64,000 nucleotides of DNA. It comes from Alkalisalibacterium limincola (lineage in GTDB: Bacteria; Pseudomonadota; Gammaproteobacteria; Xanthomonadales; Xanthomonadaceae). Each line of letters starts with the position of its first letter. Position 1 is the first letter of the stretch. The stretch is from contig NZ_VRTS01000006.1 in assembly GCF_008017755.1 (NCBI RefSeq), forward strand, positions 1 to 64,000, given 5' to 3'. This document shows, piece by piece, positions 12,287-22,188 of the stretch. The translations under genes were made by a program, and so were the position numbers. Below the pieces are notes generated by a model, which searched no databases, was not told the origin of the DNA, and was given only the letters and a program-made list of their open reading frames with translations.

Positions 12287-12871
12287 TCAGCGTGGCAGCG
12301 TGCTGACCCGCTGCAGGCGCCCGTCCTCGAACAGCAGCAGCCGCCCCAGGCGGCCGCCGCTGCCGGCGTAGACCCACTCCTCCACCTCGCGGGGCCGCAG
12401 CAGCTCATTGCCGCGAGAGTCGCGACGGATCTCGTCGCGGTAGCGAAGCGCCCGTGAATCGGGCTGGCCACAGCGCAGGGCGATCTCGCCCGTCGTGGCG
12501 CCGCGGCTGAAATCGACATCGCCACAGTTCCCGGTGCGCGCCCCGGGGCCGTAGCCGGCGGACTCGGTGCGCGAGAGTCGACCGTCGACGAAGACCAGAC
12601 GCTGCACAAGCGCGTTGGCGCCGCGGTCGTAGTACCACGCCTCGATGACGCGCTCCTGGCGCCGCTCCAGCGGCCCGTAGGCGCCCTGCGTGAGGAGCTC
12701 GCGCCGCGTCTCGACCCAGTGCGGCTCACCGCAGCGCTCGCGCACCTGGAAGTCGTAGTCACCGCTGGAAACGACGCGCCCTCCGCACCGCATCGCCTCG
12801 GCCTCGGCCACCGGCCACAGTGCCAACCCGATCAACACCACGACGGAAAGGGACAGCGGGCGACAGGTCAT
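12287..12871 (-). CDS. DUF2845 domain protein, secreted
   Basis: A 194-residue protein with an N-terminal signal peptide (hydrophobic LSLSVVVLIGLALWP, then AEA) and two copies of a CGEP/CGQP-type motif (RERCGEPHWVETR and ALRCGQPDSRALR), the DUF2845 pattern. Four cysteines suggest a periplasmic, disulfide-bearing protein. Function is unknown. It ends seven bases from the psd stop on the other strand and starts 82 bases after the lytic transglycosylase stop. Confidence 0.7.
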   Translation of the reverse strand: MTCRPLSLSVVVLIGLALWPVAEAEAMRCGGRVVSSGDYDFQVRERCGEPHWVETRRELLTQGAYGPLERRQERVIEAWYYDRGANALVQRLVFVDGRLSRTESAGYGPGARTGNCGDVDFSRGATTGEIALRCGQPDSRALRYRDEIRRDSRGNELLRPREVEEWVYAGSGGRLGRLLLFEDGRLQRVSTLPR

Positions 12872-12953
12872 GGCGGACTCCCCGGGTGTGGTGGCGACAT
12901 CGTCATCTTCGAACGTCGCAGCTTAACGGTTTCCGTCGCGACCCCGGCCGGGC

Positions 12954-14359
12954 TCAGCCGCTGCACCCCACCAGCTGGATGCGCTGCCCCGGCCGGATCA
13001 CGAAGCCCGGTCCGCTGATGCCGTTGGCCCGGGCCAGCGCCGTGGTGCCGCCACAGTTGTATCGCCGCGCGATCGACGCCAGTGTGTCGCCCCGGCCCAC
13101 AGTGTGGGTCCGGGCCGCGCTGGCCGCGGCGGTTTGCGCCGCAGCCGGCGCGCGCGCCGATACCAGCGTGCGTGCCAGCGTCGCCCGGCCCTCGTCGACG
13201 CATTGCGAGTAATAGACCGGCTCGAGCTGGCGCGGCACCGCGAATTCGCTGCCGGCCGGGATCACGTCGCCTGTCTGGTATCGCGCATTGAGGTTGCGCA
13301 GCACCCGGAACCAGCCCTCGCGCGCTCCCGCACTGCCGATGCAGATGGCCAGTTCATTGAGCGTCGCGTCGCGCACCAGCAGCACCGAGCCCGGGCGCGT
13401 GTCGACCGGGCCCAGCTCCAGCCCGTACTCGTCGGCATGCAGGAACAGCCACGCCGCCGCCAGCACCATCGGCACGTACTCCTGCGTTTCCGAGGGCAGC
13501 TGCGAGTAGATTTCCGGGTCCCAGAAGCGCTTGCCGGGATGCGCCCGATACAGGCGGCCGACCCGGCCCTCGCCACCGTTGTAGGCAGCCAGGGCCAGCT
13601 CCAGGTCGCCGTCGAGCTCGGCCAGCCGTTCCTGCAGGTAGGCCACGTTGGCGCGCGCGGAGAGCTGGGGGTCGTAGCGGGTGTCGAATCCGTCCACGCG
13701 GCCCAGCCCGAAGCGCAGGCCGGTCTGGTACATGAACTGCAGCGGCCCGGTGGCGCCGGCGCGCGAGATCGCGTGCACGCGGCCCCCCGGACTCCTTGGC
13801 CAGGATGCCGAAGAGGATCGCCTCGGGCAGCCCGGCACGCTCGTACTCCGGCCACATCAGGTGGCGCATGAACTGGTAGTTGTCCCAGCTGGTCAGCAAC
13901 TGCGGCCGCATCCAGGTCAGCCATTCGGTCAACGCGGCCTTGACCGGGTCGTTGAGCTCGATCACGTCGCGCAATTGCCGCCCGTTGAGCTTGTTGATCG
14001 TCGTCGGCGCCGCGCGCCACCGGCAACGCCCTGGCCGCGTCTTCGGCCTCGACCTCGGTGGCTTCGGCACGCCGGGCGAGGAGGCTGTCGTAGACGGCCA
14101 CGACCCGGTCGCCATCGCAATCACTGCGCGCCACGCAGGCGCTGGCCAGTTCACGCAGGCGTGCGCTGGCACGCTCGATCGATTCGTGCCCCAGGCTGGC
14201 CTCGCCCCGCGCCGATTGTTCCAGTCCGGCGCGATACAGCGTGGCCGCGGCCTGCAGCTCGGCATCGAAGGCTGCCCCGGCGCCGTCGCCCGGCCGGCTG
14301 GGGCCGGTCTGGGCACAGGCCATCGGCAGGAAAACGAGGAACAACAGCAATCGACGCAT
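12954..14359 (-). CDS. Membrane-bound lytic transglycosylase with LysM (two frameshifts)
   Basis: A predicted lipoprotein (LPMAC lipobox) that cuts glycan strands of peptidoglycan. After an N-terminal helical region comes an SLT-type domain with catalytic Glu in LAKESGGRVHAISRAG, GPLQF, and LALAAYNGGEGRV; the C-terminal LysM reads HTVGRGDTLASIARRYN. Two one-base insertions appear to break it: near 14017 (CGCGGCGCC for CGCGCGCC) and in the C6 run at 13793-13798 (six where five restore the frame). The total, 1406 bases, is two more than 468 codons, which fits. It resembles MltD-like enzymes with one LysM. The start is ATG 14359. Confidence 0.85.
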
Positions 14360-14483
14360 CGGCAGGCACCAGCAGGCGGGGCAACGCGCTAGCCTAACGA
14401 CCCGCGCACGTTGGCAACAACCATGGCGATCGCGTGGATCACCGGGAATGCATGGGACGTCACGCTATCGGCGCCGATCGGCC

Positions 14484-14489
14484 TAGAAT
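14484..14489 (+). promoter_or_regulatory. -10-like box for the DUF853 ATPase gene
   Basis: TAGAAT ends 31 bases before the GTG at 14521, within the region divergent to the lytic transglycosylase gene, whose own candidate -10 (TAGGCT, 14391-14396 minus) is weaker. No -35 is evident. Confidence 0.35.
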
Positions 14490-14520
14490 CAGGCCTCACC
14501 ATCGGCCGGAGGTTTCCCGC

Positions 14521-16024
14521 GTGAGCGAGCTGTTCCTGGGCAAGGGCACCCGATCCGTCCACCTGCTGGCCCGGTATGGCAACCGCCACGGCCTTGTCGC
14601 CGGCGCCACCGGCACCGGCAAGTCGGTCACGCTCATGCTGATGGCCGAAGGCTTCTCGCGCATGGGGGTTCCGGTCTTCATGGCCGACGTGAAGGGCGAC
14701 ATCGCCGGACTGGCCATGCCCGGCAGGCCCAGCGAGCGCCTGCAGGAGCGGGTCGATACGCTGGGCCTGGCGGGCTACAGCCACGAAGGCAACCCGGTCG
14801 TGTTCTGGGACCTGCACGGCGAGAAAGGGCATCCGGTGCGGACCACGGTGTCGCAGATGGGGCCTACCCTGCTCTCGCGCGTCCTGGAGCTCAACGAGGT
14901 CCAGGCCGGCGTCATCGACATCGTGTTCCGGCTGGCCGACGAGGAAGGCCTGCTGCTGCTCGACCTCGACGACCTGCGCGCGCTGCTGGGCTTCGCACAG
15001 GAGCACCGGCAGCGCATCTCGACGCAGTACGGCCTGATCAGCACGCCGTCGATCGGTGCGATCCAGCGGGCGCTGCTGCGCCTGGAGTCGGTCGGGGGCA
15101 GGCACTTTTTCGGCGAACCGGCACTGGAGCTCGCCGACCTGATGCGCCAGGACATGTCCGGTCGCGGGGTCATCAACCTGCTCAGTGCGGAAAAGTTGAT
15201 CCTGCAACCGCGCCTGTACTCCACCTTCCTCCTGTGGCTGCTCTCGGAACTGTTCGAGACGCTCCCCGAAGTCGGCGACCTCGACCGGCCCAAGCTGGTG
15301 TTCTTCTTCGACGAGGCCCACCTGCTCTTCAACGACTGCCCGCCGGGTCTGCGCCAGCGGGTGGAGCAGGTGGTGCGGCTGATCCGCTCCAAGGGCGTGG
15401 GCGTGTACTTCTGCTCGCAATTGCCCGACGACGTCCCCAACGACGTGCTGGCCCAGTTGGGCAACCGCGTCCAGCATGCGTTGCGTGCCTTCACCCCGCG
15501 TGACCAGAAGGCGGTGCGTGCGGCCGCGGAGACGTTCGTACCCAACCCCGACTTCAAGGTGGCAGACGCGATCACCCGGCTGGGCGTGGGAGAGGCCCTG
15601 GTGTCCACGTTGCAGGACAAGGGCGTGCCGATGCCGGTCGAGCGCACGCTGATGGCCCCGCCACGCTGCCGCATGGGCGTGATCACCGACGAGGAGCGCG
15701 CGCTGGTGCGCAGTCGCAGCCCGGTGGGCGCGCGCTACGACACCCCGGTCAACCGCGAGTCGGCGTACGAGATCCTGGCCCAGCGTGCCAGCGAGGCGCT
15801 GGCGGACGCGCCCACGCAGTCCCGCCCGGCAGGAAACAAGGCCGGCGGCAGCGGCAACAACGGCGGGAGTTGGCTCAAGGACATGCTGTTCGGCACGGGA
15901 CGCGCCAGGGCGCATCGAAGCGGTGACGAAGTCGACGATGCGCACGATGGGCAACCAGATTGGCCGGCAGATCCTGCGCGGCGCACTGGGCGGACTCGCC
16001 GGCGGGGCCTCGCGCAAGCGCTGA
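14521..16024 (+). CDS. HerA/DUF853-type P-loop ATPase (one frameshift)
   Basis: Homologue of E. coli YjgR, a HerA-like ATPase of unknown cellular role. Walker A GATGTGKS is at residues 28-35 and Walker B LVFFFDEAHLLF near residue 265; the finger LRQRVEQVVRLIRSKGVGVYFCSQ is typical of the family. The start is GTG 14521 after CCGGAGG; frames that begin earlier add nothing conserved. Near 15900 the frame shifts by one base; the other frame supplies the proper family tail (GNQIGRQILRGALGGLAGG) and the stop at 16024. Corrected length is 500 residues, the family norm. Without correction the frame would run on antisense to the next gene. Confidence 0.88.
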
Positions 16025-16041
16025 GCCTGCGCTACCCGACC

Positions 16042-17763
16042 TCAGCGCCCCCCGCCCCCGCCGCCTCCTCCGCCACCGCCGGACGATCCGCCGCCACCCC
16101 CGCCGGAACTGCTGCCCGGCGGGCGCGCGGAGGAACTGATGCTGGAGTTGAGCGAGGAACCAAGCGAGCGGCTCATCCGCCCGAGGTCGGAAACCCCGCC
16201 ACGGCCGTGGTACCAGGCGATGGAGGAGGCAACCGCCGCTGCCGCCGCCGCACCGACGGCCAGCGTGAACTTCTTCGTCCAGGCCTGCTCCACGTCGAGG
16301 GCGATCGCATACGGCAGGAGCCGCTCGTAGCGGCCGGCGTCCAGCGGCGGCGCTTCGCCCCGTGGCGCCTGCACGCTTCCCAGCTCACCCTTCTCTGCGA
16401 CGCCCATGTACAGCCGCAGTCCCTCGATCTCGTCGAGCAGCCGCCGGCCTTCGCCGGTGCGCGCATGCATGAGCGCCGCGAATACGAAGTGCGCCACCAG
16501 CCCCAGCGCGGTCACGCCGAGCGTCAGCGGCAATCCGTCCCCGCCCGCCACGACCAGCGCCAGGGCGGTCGCCAGCAGCCATCCCAGCACGCCGAGGCCG
16601 ACCGTTCCGAGGTTGCGCACGAAATAGCGCGGAACGCAGGACTTCGCGAGCGCCTGCATCTGCGCCGAGCGCGCAGCGCCGATCGTGGCCGCGTTGGTGT
16701 TCCTGAGGACCACGGTGTCCCCGGCCTTGAAGAGCTTCTCCAGCAGCGCCGCCTGCGAGGACGGCACGCCGCCCGCCCCCTTTCCGGCCACCCGGTGCAG
16801 GGACCACTCCTTCGCGTCTTCGCGGATCTGCACGTGTCCATGCACCGCCAGGTCGACGACGTCGGCGGTGAAGCAGCGGTCGTCGTACTTCATGCGCCGC
16901 AGATAGCGCTGGGCGGCCGGCCCCAGTGCTTGCGGCGGATCGTAGTGGGGAAAGAGCGGCCCGCCCTGCGGGTCGCGCCCGTGGCGCCGCCATTGCGACA
17001 GATAGAAGGCCAACAGCAGCACGAAACCGAAGCCGGCCACCAGCACGCCGCGGTTGTCGTGGAGCAGCCAGCCCAGGCGCTGCAGCCGCGAGGGCTCCTC
17101 GACCAACCCCTTGGGAAAGCCCACGACGATCGTCAGGCCCTCGTTGCGTCCGAGGGGCACCGTGGTCTCGAATCGCGCCCTTCCATCCAGGGTCGAAGCG
17201 ACGTAGGCCTGGCCGGTGGCGCCCTCGGCGCCGGTGTAGGCTTCGGCCGTGATGCGTCCGGCGGGCACGTCCCCAGGCAGCCGCACCTCGGCACTGGCCT
17301 TGGCGATCGCGAAGTCCCAACCCGACCCGGTCACGTTCCAATACAGTTCGTCGTGGTCGTCGAAGAAGCCCAACTGGCGCGTGGTGCGATAGCGCAGCGT
17401 GTATTCGAACTCGCCCGGGACCGCCAGGAAGCGGTCATCGCCGGTGTTCAGGCGCACGCCGTTGCTGCGGCGCTCGGTGAACCAGGGCTCGGGCTGGCCA
17501 TCGCGCAGCACCTCCAGCGGCTCGAAAGCCACCCTCACCCGGTTGCCCGCGCGGTCGCGGTAGCGGGTCGGGAAGTCGCGGTAGATGCCGCGACGGATGT
17601 CGCGGCCTTCGGCGCGCACGCGGATCGTCTCGGTGACCTCGAGGCTGCCGTCGGACTGCACCTCCAGCAGGCTGTGGTAGGCCAGGATCCTCTCCTGGGC
17701 CGGCGCCGGCGTCGCACCCAGCGCCAAGGCCAGGCCCAGCAACGCGACCCACCACGCCTTCAT
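16042..17763 (-). CDS. DUF2207 membrane protein with poly-glycine tail
   Basis: A 573-residue protein with a signal peptide, a periplasmic DUF2207 domain ([32 protein letters not shown]), several transmembrane segments, a cytoplasmic stretch and a final Gly/Ser-rich tail. Its ATG overlaps the LemA stop as ATGA, a frequent pairing (LemA with DUF2207 or TPM proteins) linked in the literature to envelope processes but not assigned a biochemical role. The stop is 17 bases from the end of the convergent ATPase gene. Confidence 0.85.
   Translation of the reverse strand: MKAWWVALLGLALALGATPAPAQERILAYHSLLEVQSDGSLEVTETIRVRAEGRDIRRGIYRDFPTRYRDRAGNRVRVAFEPLEVLRDGQPEPWFTERRSNGVRLNTGDDRFLAVPGEFEYTLRYRTTRQLGFFDDHDELYWNVTGSGWDFAIAKASAEVRLPGDVPAGRITAEAYTGAEGATGQAYVASTLDGRARFETTVPLGRNEGLTIVVGFPKGLVEEPSRLQRLGWLLHDNRGVLVAGFGFVLLLAFYLSQWRRHGRDPQGGPLFPHYDPPQALGPAAQRYLRRMKYDDRCFTADVVDLAVHGHVQIREDAKEWSLHRVAGKGAGGVPSSQAALLEKLFKAGDTVVLRNTNAATIGAARSAQMQALAKSCVPRYFVRNLGTVGLGVLGWLLATALALVVAGGDGLPLTLGVTALGLVAHFVFAALMHARTGEGRRLLDEIEGLRLYMGVAEKGELGSVQAPRGEAPPLDAGRYERLLPYAIALDVEQAWTKKFTLAVGAAAAAAVASSIAWYHGRGGVSDLGRMSRSLGSSLNSSISSSARPPGSSSGGGGGGSSGGGGGGGGGGGR
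16045..16116 (-). repeat. Gly/Ser-rich C-terminal coding repeat
   Basis: The last 24 codons of the DUF2207 gene encode 18 glycines, 5 serines and a terminal arginine, in two runs of six and eleven glycines. The DNA is a run of GGC/GGG-type codons and could vary in length by slippage. Confidence 0.7.
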
Positions 17764-18311
17764 GCGGCCTCCCCGACACGCGGCACGGTGCGCTCGCCTT
17801 CGGCTGCCTGGTAGAACTCGGCCTCGCGGAAGCCGGATCCGCGCGCCACCACCACGTCGGGCACGCGCTGTATGCCATCGTTGAACTGGCGGACCGCGCC
17901 ATTGTAGAAGCGCCGCGCGTACTGCAGCTGGTCCTCGACATCGACCAGGTCGCGTTGCAGTTGCAGGAAGTTGCCGCTGGCCTTGAGCTCGGGATACGCC
18001 TCGCGCAGCGCGAACAGGCTGCCCACCGCCTGCTCGAGCCGGGATTCCAGCGTGGCCAGCCGCGCCGGGCTTTCGGTGCGCATCGCCTCGCTGCGCAGCG
18101 CGGTCACGCTGTGCAACAGCGCCGATTCATGGCTGGCGTAGCCGCGCACCGCCTCCACCAGGTTGCCCACCAGGTCGTGGCGCCGGGTCAGCTGGACGTC
18201 GATGTCGCTCCAGCCGGCGCGGACCTGGTTGCGCAGTCGAACCAGCCGGTTGTAGGTCCAGATGGCCCAACCCACCACCACGCCCAACGCAAAGGTCGCA
18301 AGCCATGCCAT
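17760..18311 (-). CDS. lemA: LemA family protein
   Basis: A 183-residue protein with one N-terminal membrane helix ([21 protein letters not shown]) and a helical bundle with the family signature [32 protein letters not shown]. LemA proteins are membrane-anchored, of unknown activity. Of two close ATG codons I used 18311 (MAWLATF). The downstream DUF2207 gene overlaps by four bases, so the two form a translationally coupled pair. A CATACT box at 18350-18355 is a possible -10. Confidence 0.93.
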   Translation of the reverse strand: MAWLATFALGVVVGWAIWTYNRLVRLRNQVRAGWSDIDVQLTRRHDLVGNLVEAVRGYASHESALLHSVTALRSEAMRTESPARLATLESRLEQAVGSLFALREAYPELKASGNFLQLQRDLVDVEDQLQYARRFYNGAVRQFNDGIQRVPDVVVARGSGFREAEFYQAAEGERTVPRVGEAA

Positions 18312-18404
18312 GCCCTTCCCCCGTCCGCGGCGCTGCAGCCGACCCGGGCAGTATGCGTGGGCCCGGTCCGGCCAGCCACCCTCGGTTCCGGCCGCCACCT
18401 CGGT

Positions 18405-18410
18405 TATATT
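18405..18410 (+). promoter_or_regulatory. -10-like box for the AbgT transporter
   Basis: TATATT on the plus strand, 48 bases before the ATG at 18459, in the 147-base region divergent to lemA. The -35 is not recognisable. Confidence 0.3.
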
Positions 18411-18458
18411 GCGGCGCTTGCCCCGCGTTCCCGGGGCCCCGCGACGAAGACCCTGCCG

Positions 18459-20110
18459 ATGACCCACACCGCTGCCGCCAAGACCACCTGGATCGACCGT
18501 TTCCTGAATGTCGTCGAGAAGGGCGGCAATGCCCTGCCCCATCCCGCCACGCTGTTCGCGCTGCTGGCCGTGCTGGTGGTGTTGATGTCGGGCGTGGCGG
18601 CGTACTTCGACCTGAGCGCACCGCACCCCAGCACCGGGGAGAGCATCGGCGTGGTCAACCTGATGACGCTGGAGGGCTTGCACCGCATCAGCACCAACAT
18701 GGTGACGAACTTCACCAGCTTCGCGCCGCTGGGCACGGTGCTGGTGGCGCTGCTGGGCATCGGCGTGGCCGAGCACTCGGGCATGATCGGCGCGTCGCTG
18801 CGCCTGCTGGTGCTGTCCTCGCCGCGTTACCTGCTCACCCCGGTCATGGTGTTCGCCGGCGTGATGTCGAACATGGCCAGCGAGATCGGGTACGTGCTGC
18901 TGGTGCCCCTGGCGGGCCTGATCTTCCTGGCCGCCGGCCGGCACCCGATCCTGGGCATGGCCGCCGCGTTCGCCGGTGTTTCCGGCGGCTACTCGGCCAA
19001 CATCCTGATCGGCACGATCGACCCGCTGCTGGCCGGCCTCTCGCAGGAGGCCGCGCGCATCGTCGACCCGGGGTACACCGTCTCCGCGGTCGCCAACTGG
19101 TACTTCATGATCGCCTCGACCCCGGTGGTCACCTTGCTGGGCTGGTTCGTCACCGAGAAGATCGTGGCGCCGCGCTTCCCGGACAAGCCCACTGAAGTGC
19201 CCGATGACCAGGAAGCCGAAGCGCAACATGCGGCCGACCCGGAGGCCCAGCGACTCAAGCCCGAGGAGAAGCGCGGCCTGAAGTGGGCCCTGGCGGCAAC
19301 CATCCTGATCACGCTGCTGCTCGTCTGGGCCGCGCTGCCCATCGGCCTGTTCCCCGGCTCGGGCTTCATGCGCGACCAGGAGACCAACGATCTGCTGCGC
19401 TCGCCCTTCCTCAACAGCGTGGTGGCGATCATCTTCCTCTACGGCGTGGTGGTCGGCATCACCTACGGCATCGCCGCGCGCACGATCAAGAGCGACGAGG
19501 ACGTCATCCGGGGCATGGGCCAGAGCATGTCCACGCTGGGCATCTACCTGGTGCTGACCTTCTTCGCCGCGCAGTTCGTCGCCTACTTCAACTGGACCAG
19601 CTGGGACTGATCTTCGCCGTGGAAGGCGCAGGAGCGCTGGACGCGGCACGCAGCCTGGTGCTGGGTGGTGCCGAGGAACCCGCCGCGTGGCGCTGGGCGC
19701 TGGCCAAGATCTTCATCATGGCCGGGTTCATCGCGCTCACCGCGGTGGCCAACCTGTTCATGGGTTCGGCCTCGGCGAAGTGGGCGCTGATGGCACCGAT
19801 CTTCGTGCCGATGTTCATGATCCTGGGCTACTCCCCGGAGCTCACCCAGATCGCCTACCGCATCGGCGACAGCGTCACCAACATCATCTCGCCGATGATG
19901 AGCTACTTCGCCTTGATCATCGCCTTCCTGCAGCGCTACGAACCCAAGGCCGGCATCGGTACGGTCATCGCGGTGATGCTGCCCTACTCGGTGGTGTTCA
20001 TGCTGGGCTGGACGGTGCTGTTCTCCGCCTGGATGTTCCTGGGGCTGCCGATCGGGCCGGGGGCACCGCTGGAGTACATCCCGGTCGCACCGGAGATGGC
20101 GATCCCCTGA
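18459..20110 (+). CDS. AbgT family transporter (one frameshift)
   Basis: A polytopic inner-membrane protein of the AbgT family (p-aminobenzoyl-glutamate uptake in E. coli; sulfonamide efflux in MtrF/YdaH). It has the conserved opening [23 protein letters not shown], the [17 protein letters not shown] helix, [18 protein letters not shown] and, in the second half, [20 protein letters not shown]-like text ([20 protein letters not shown]). The frame breaks at about 19603: ACC AGC TGG should be ACC AGC CTG GGA, one C short. Corrected product: 550 residues. Substrate cannot be told from sequence. It is monocistronic, with no abgAB hydrolase genes nearby. Confidence 0.9.
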
Positions 20111-20125
20111 GCCACCCGGGCGGCG

Positions 20126-20159
20126 CGGGCACCTGCGGACAGTTCCTGCACGGTGCCCG
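20126..20159. terminator. Candidate bidirectional terminator hairpin
   Basis: CGGGCACC and GGTGCCCG form an 8-bp perfect outer stem, with further pairing TGCGG/CC-TGCA inside around loop ACAGTT. It lies between the converging stops of the AbgT gene (20110) and the small lipoprotein gene (20177). No T tract. Confidence 0.45.
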
Positions 20160-20176
20160 GCTGCCGCCGACGGTCC

Positions 20177-20668
20177 TCAGAACTGCAGGCGGGTCGTCCC
20201 GCTGGCCGCGTAGATGACCGGGCCGTCGGCTGATGCACGGATCCGGTAGACCCCGTCGGACCGGCCGCTCACGCGCTGCCCCATCACCACCATGACCTCC
20301 GACGAGGACTGCTTGACCTGCGCCGTGCGGCCGTCGGCATCGATGCTGATCTCACGCGGACCGGGGCGATACTCGTAGCTGGTGGTCGCCTGGCGGGCCT
20401 CGCGAATTGACTGCAGGTACTCCGAACGGTCCATCCGCATCCTCTGGCTGCCCTCCCGGGTCGCGATGGTGAAGTCGAAGATCACGTCGGCGGCGAGGAA
20501 CGGTGCCATGGCATCGGCGTCCATCGCCTGGGCCGCCGCCTGGAAGCGGTCGGCCATCGCCTCGATGTCCGACTGCTGCAGCGCCGAAGTGGTCGAATCA
20601 CGGGCACACCCGGGCACCACGAGCAGCATCAGCGACAGCACCAGCGTCGCGCGAATCACATTGATCAT
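20177..20668 (-). CDS. Small lipoprotein with NTF2/SnoaL-like fold (predicted)
   Basis: A 163-residue protein with a lipoprotein signal (LMLLVVPGC) and a domain whose pattern, an N-terminal helix IEAMADRFQAAAQAMDADAMAPFLAADV followed by antiparallel strands, resembles DUF4440/SnoaL NTF2-like proteins. No catalytic residues can be assigned. ATG 20668 follows AAGGGGAG; an upstream start at 20695 would bury the signal peptide. A TATAAC box at 20731-20736 gives a leader of about 56 bases with a hairpin. Confidence 0.6.
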   Translation of the reverse strand: MINVIRATLVLSLMLLVVPGCARDSTTSALQQSDIEAMADRFQAAAQAMDADAMAPFLAADVIFDFTIATREGSQRMRMDRSEYLQSIREARQATTSYEYRPGPREISIDADGRTAQVKQSSSEVMVVMGQRVSGRSDGVYRIRASADGPVIYAASGTTRLQF

Positions 20669-20689
20669 CCCCAACTCCCCTTCTGGCGA

Positions 20690-20709
20690 CGCCACGACCC
20701 CCCGTGGCG
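20690..20709 (-). other. Hairpin in the 5' leader of the small lipoprotein gene
   Basis: CGCCACG and CGTGGCG pair perfectly around a six-base loop of A and C (ACCCCC on the plus strand). It lies between the TATAAC box and the ribosome-binding site, so it would be in the leader RNA. Function unknown. Confidence 0.3.
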
Positions 20710-20730
20710 GCCGGAACGCCCGGCGCGGTC

Positions 20731-20736
20731 GTTATA
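20731..20736 (-). promoter_or_regulatory. -10-like box for the small lipoprotein gene
   Basis: TATAAC on the minus strand, 62 bases before the ATG at 20668. It falls in the 261-base divergent region before the membrane protein at 20930; the rest of that region shows nothing else I can name. Confidence 0.3.
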
Positions 20737-20929
20737 GCAGAGTCGGGGCCCGCGTCGATCGGCTGGACACGACCCGCCAGCCTGCTTGATGACAGCGCCG
20801 GGCGCTTGCGGGTAATCTCCGCGCGTCGCCCGGCGTCGCCGGGGGACCCGTGCCGAGTGCGCGTATCCGGGGGGATGCGGCGCCATGCCAGCTCCGGCGC
20901 ACACACCATCGACAGGGGGAGACAGGGAC

Positions 20930-22182
20930 ATGTCCGCGAATCTTCGCGCAGCCGCGCCGATCCAGCCGTTCTGGGAACGGCTGGGCAGCTTCATCACCTA
21001 TCCACTGCGCGGCGACGCGCTGGTCGTGCTGCTCGTGCTCAGCCTGGGCCAGGTGCTTGGACTGATTCCGGTCTTCGGCTGGATCATCGGCCTGGTGTTG
21101 CTGGCGACCGCCTACAAGTACGCCTTCACGATCCTGCGCGAGACAGCGCATGGCCGACTGGACCCTCCCGGGGGCGTGATGGAAGCGCCGGACGCGGTGA
21201 TCATCAAGTTCCTGGCGCTCTACATACTGTTGATCCTGGCTGTCGTCGCGATCGCGATCCTCGCCGGCCCCGTGGCGGCCATCGTCGCTGCCGTCGTCTT
21301 CACGCTGGCCATACCGGCGGCCACGATGGCGCTGGCGATGGACGAGAGCCTGGTCAATGCGCTCAACCCGGGGACCTGGCTGGCGATCATCGGACGCCTG
21401 GGCGGAGCCTACTTCCTGCTTGTCGCACTGCTGTTCGTGTTCCAGCTCAGTGCCGCGAACGCCACAGGACTCGCCGGCCACTTCCTGCCGCCGCTGCTCA
21501 GCGACATCGTGTTCTCGGCGATCTTCTTCTGGGGCCTGTTCGGCACCTTCCACCTGATGGGCTACCTGCTCTACCAGTACCACGAGCGCTTCGGCTTCGA
21601 GCCCGAAGCCCACGAGCATGCCGCGCACCGCCCGGAGTCACGCGACGAGGTGCTGCTGGCGGACTCCGAGGCACTCATCCGCGACGGGCACGTCGAGCAG
21701 GCCGCTGCGCTGCTGGGAGAGGAGATCCAGCGGCGCGCGGTCCCGCTGGAAGTGCACGAGCGCTACCGCCGGCTGCTTCGCCAGCAGGTGGCACCGGATC
21801 GCCTGCAGCAACACGGTGCCGTGTTCCTCAACGTGCTCATGCTCGAGGGCGAACACCGCAGGGCGCTGGCCCTGGCACGCGAATGCCTGGACCTGGATCC
21901 ACGCTTCGCGCCCTTGCTTCCGGAACAGGGGCTGGAGCTCGCCGAGCGGCCCGCTCGCTGGGCCAGGCGAAACTGGCGATCGACCTGCTTGCCTCGATGC
22001 GCCAGGCATTCCCCAAGGACCGTGGCCGGCCCGAGTGGGCGCTTATGGAGGCCGACCTGCTGCTGCAGCGTGGCGGGGGCGACGCGCAGGCGCGCGAGGC
22101 CCTGGCGGGTGCGCGCGAACGCTGCGACGACCCCGACCAGCAGCGCAAGCTCGATGCGCTGCTGGCGGCGGTCCCCGCCTGA
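20930..22182 (+). CDS. Polytopic membrane protein with helical-repeat tail (one frameshift)
   Basis: Not recognised as a named family. The first 225 or so residues have about six hydrophobic segments (for example VVLLVLSLGQVLGLIP, FLALYILLILAVVAIAIL, DIVFSAIFFWGLFGTFHLMG). The rest is soluble, alpha-helical and TPR-like (ALIRDGHVEQAAALLGEEI, ALALARECLDLDPRFAPLL). ATG 20930 follows AGGGGGAGACAGGG. Near 21955 one base seems missing; the other frame continues with SLGQAKLAIDLLASMRQAFP and stops at 22182, giving 417 residues. It converges with a rhomboid protease that has a similar helical tail; six bases separate the stops. Confidence 0.7.
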
Positions 22183-22188
22183 GCCGGA

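Noticed and set aside
16025-17814. Reading the DUF853 ATPase as a protein of more than 1000 residues
   Set aside because: Extension beyond about 15900 exists only because of the frame break; the family tail and stop at 16024 are in the other frame.
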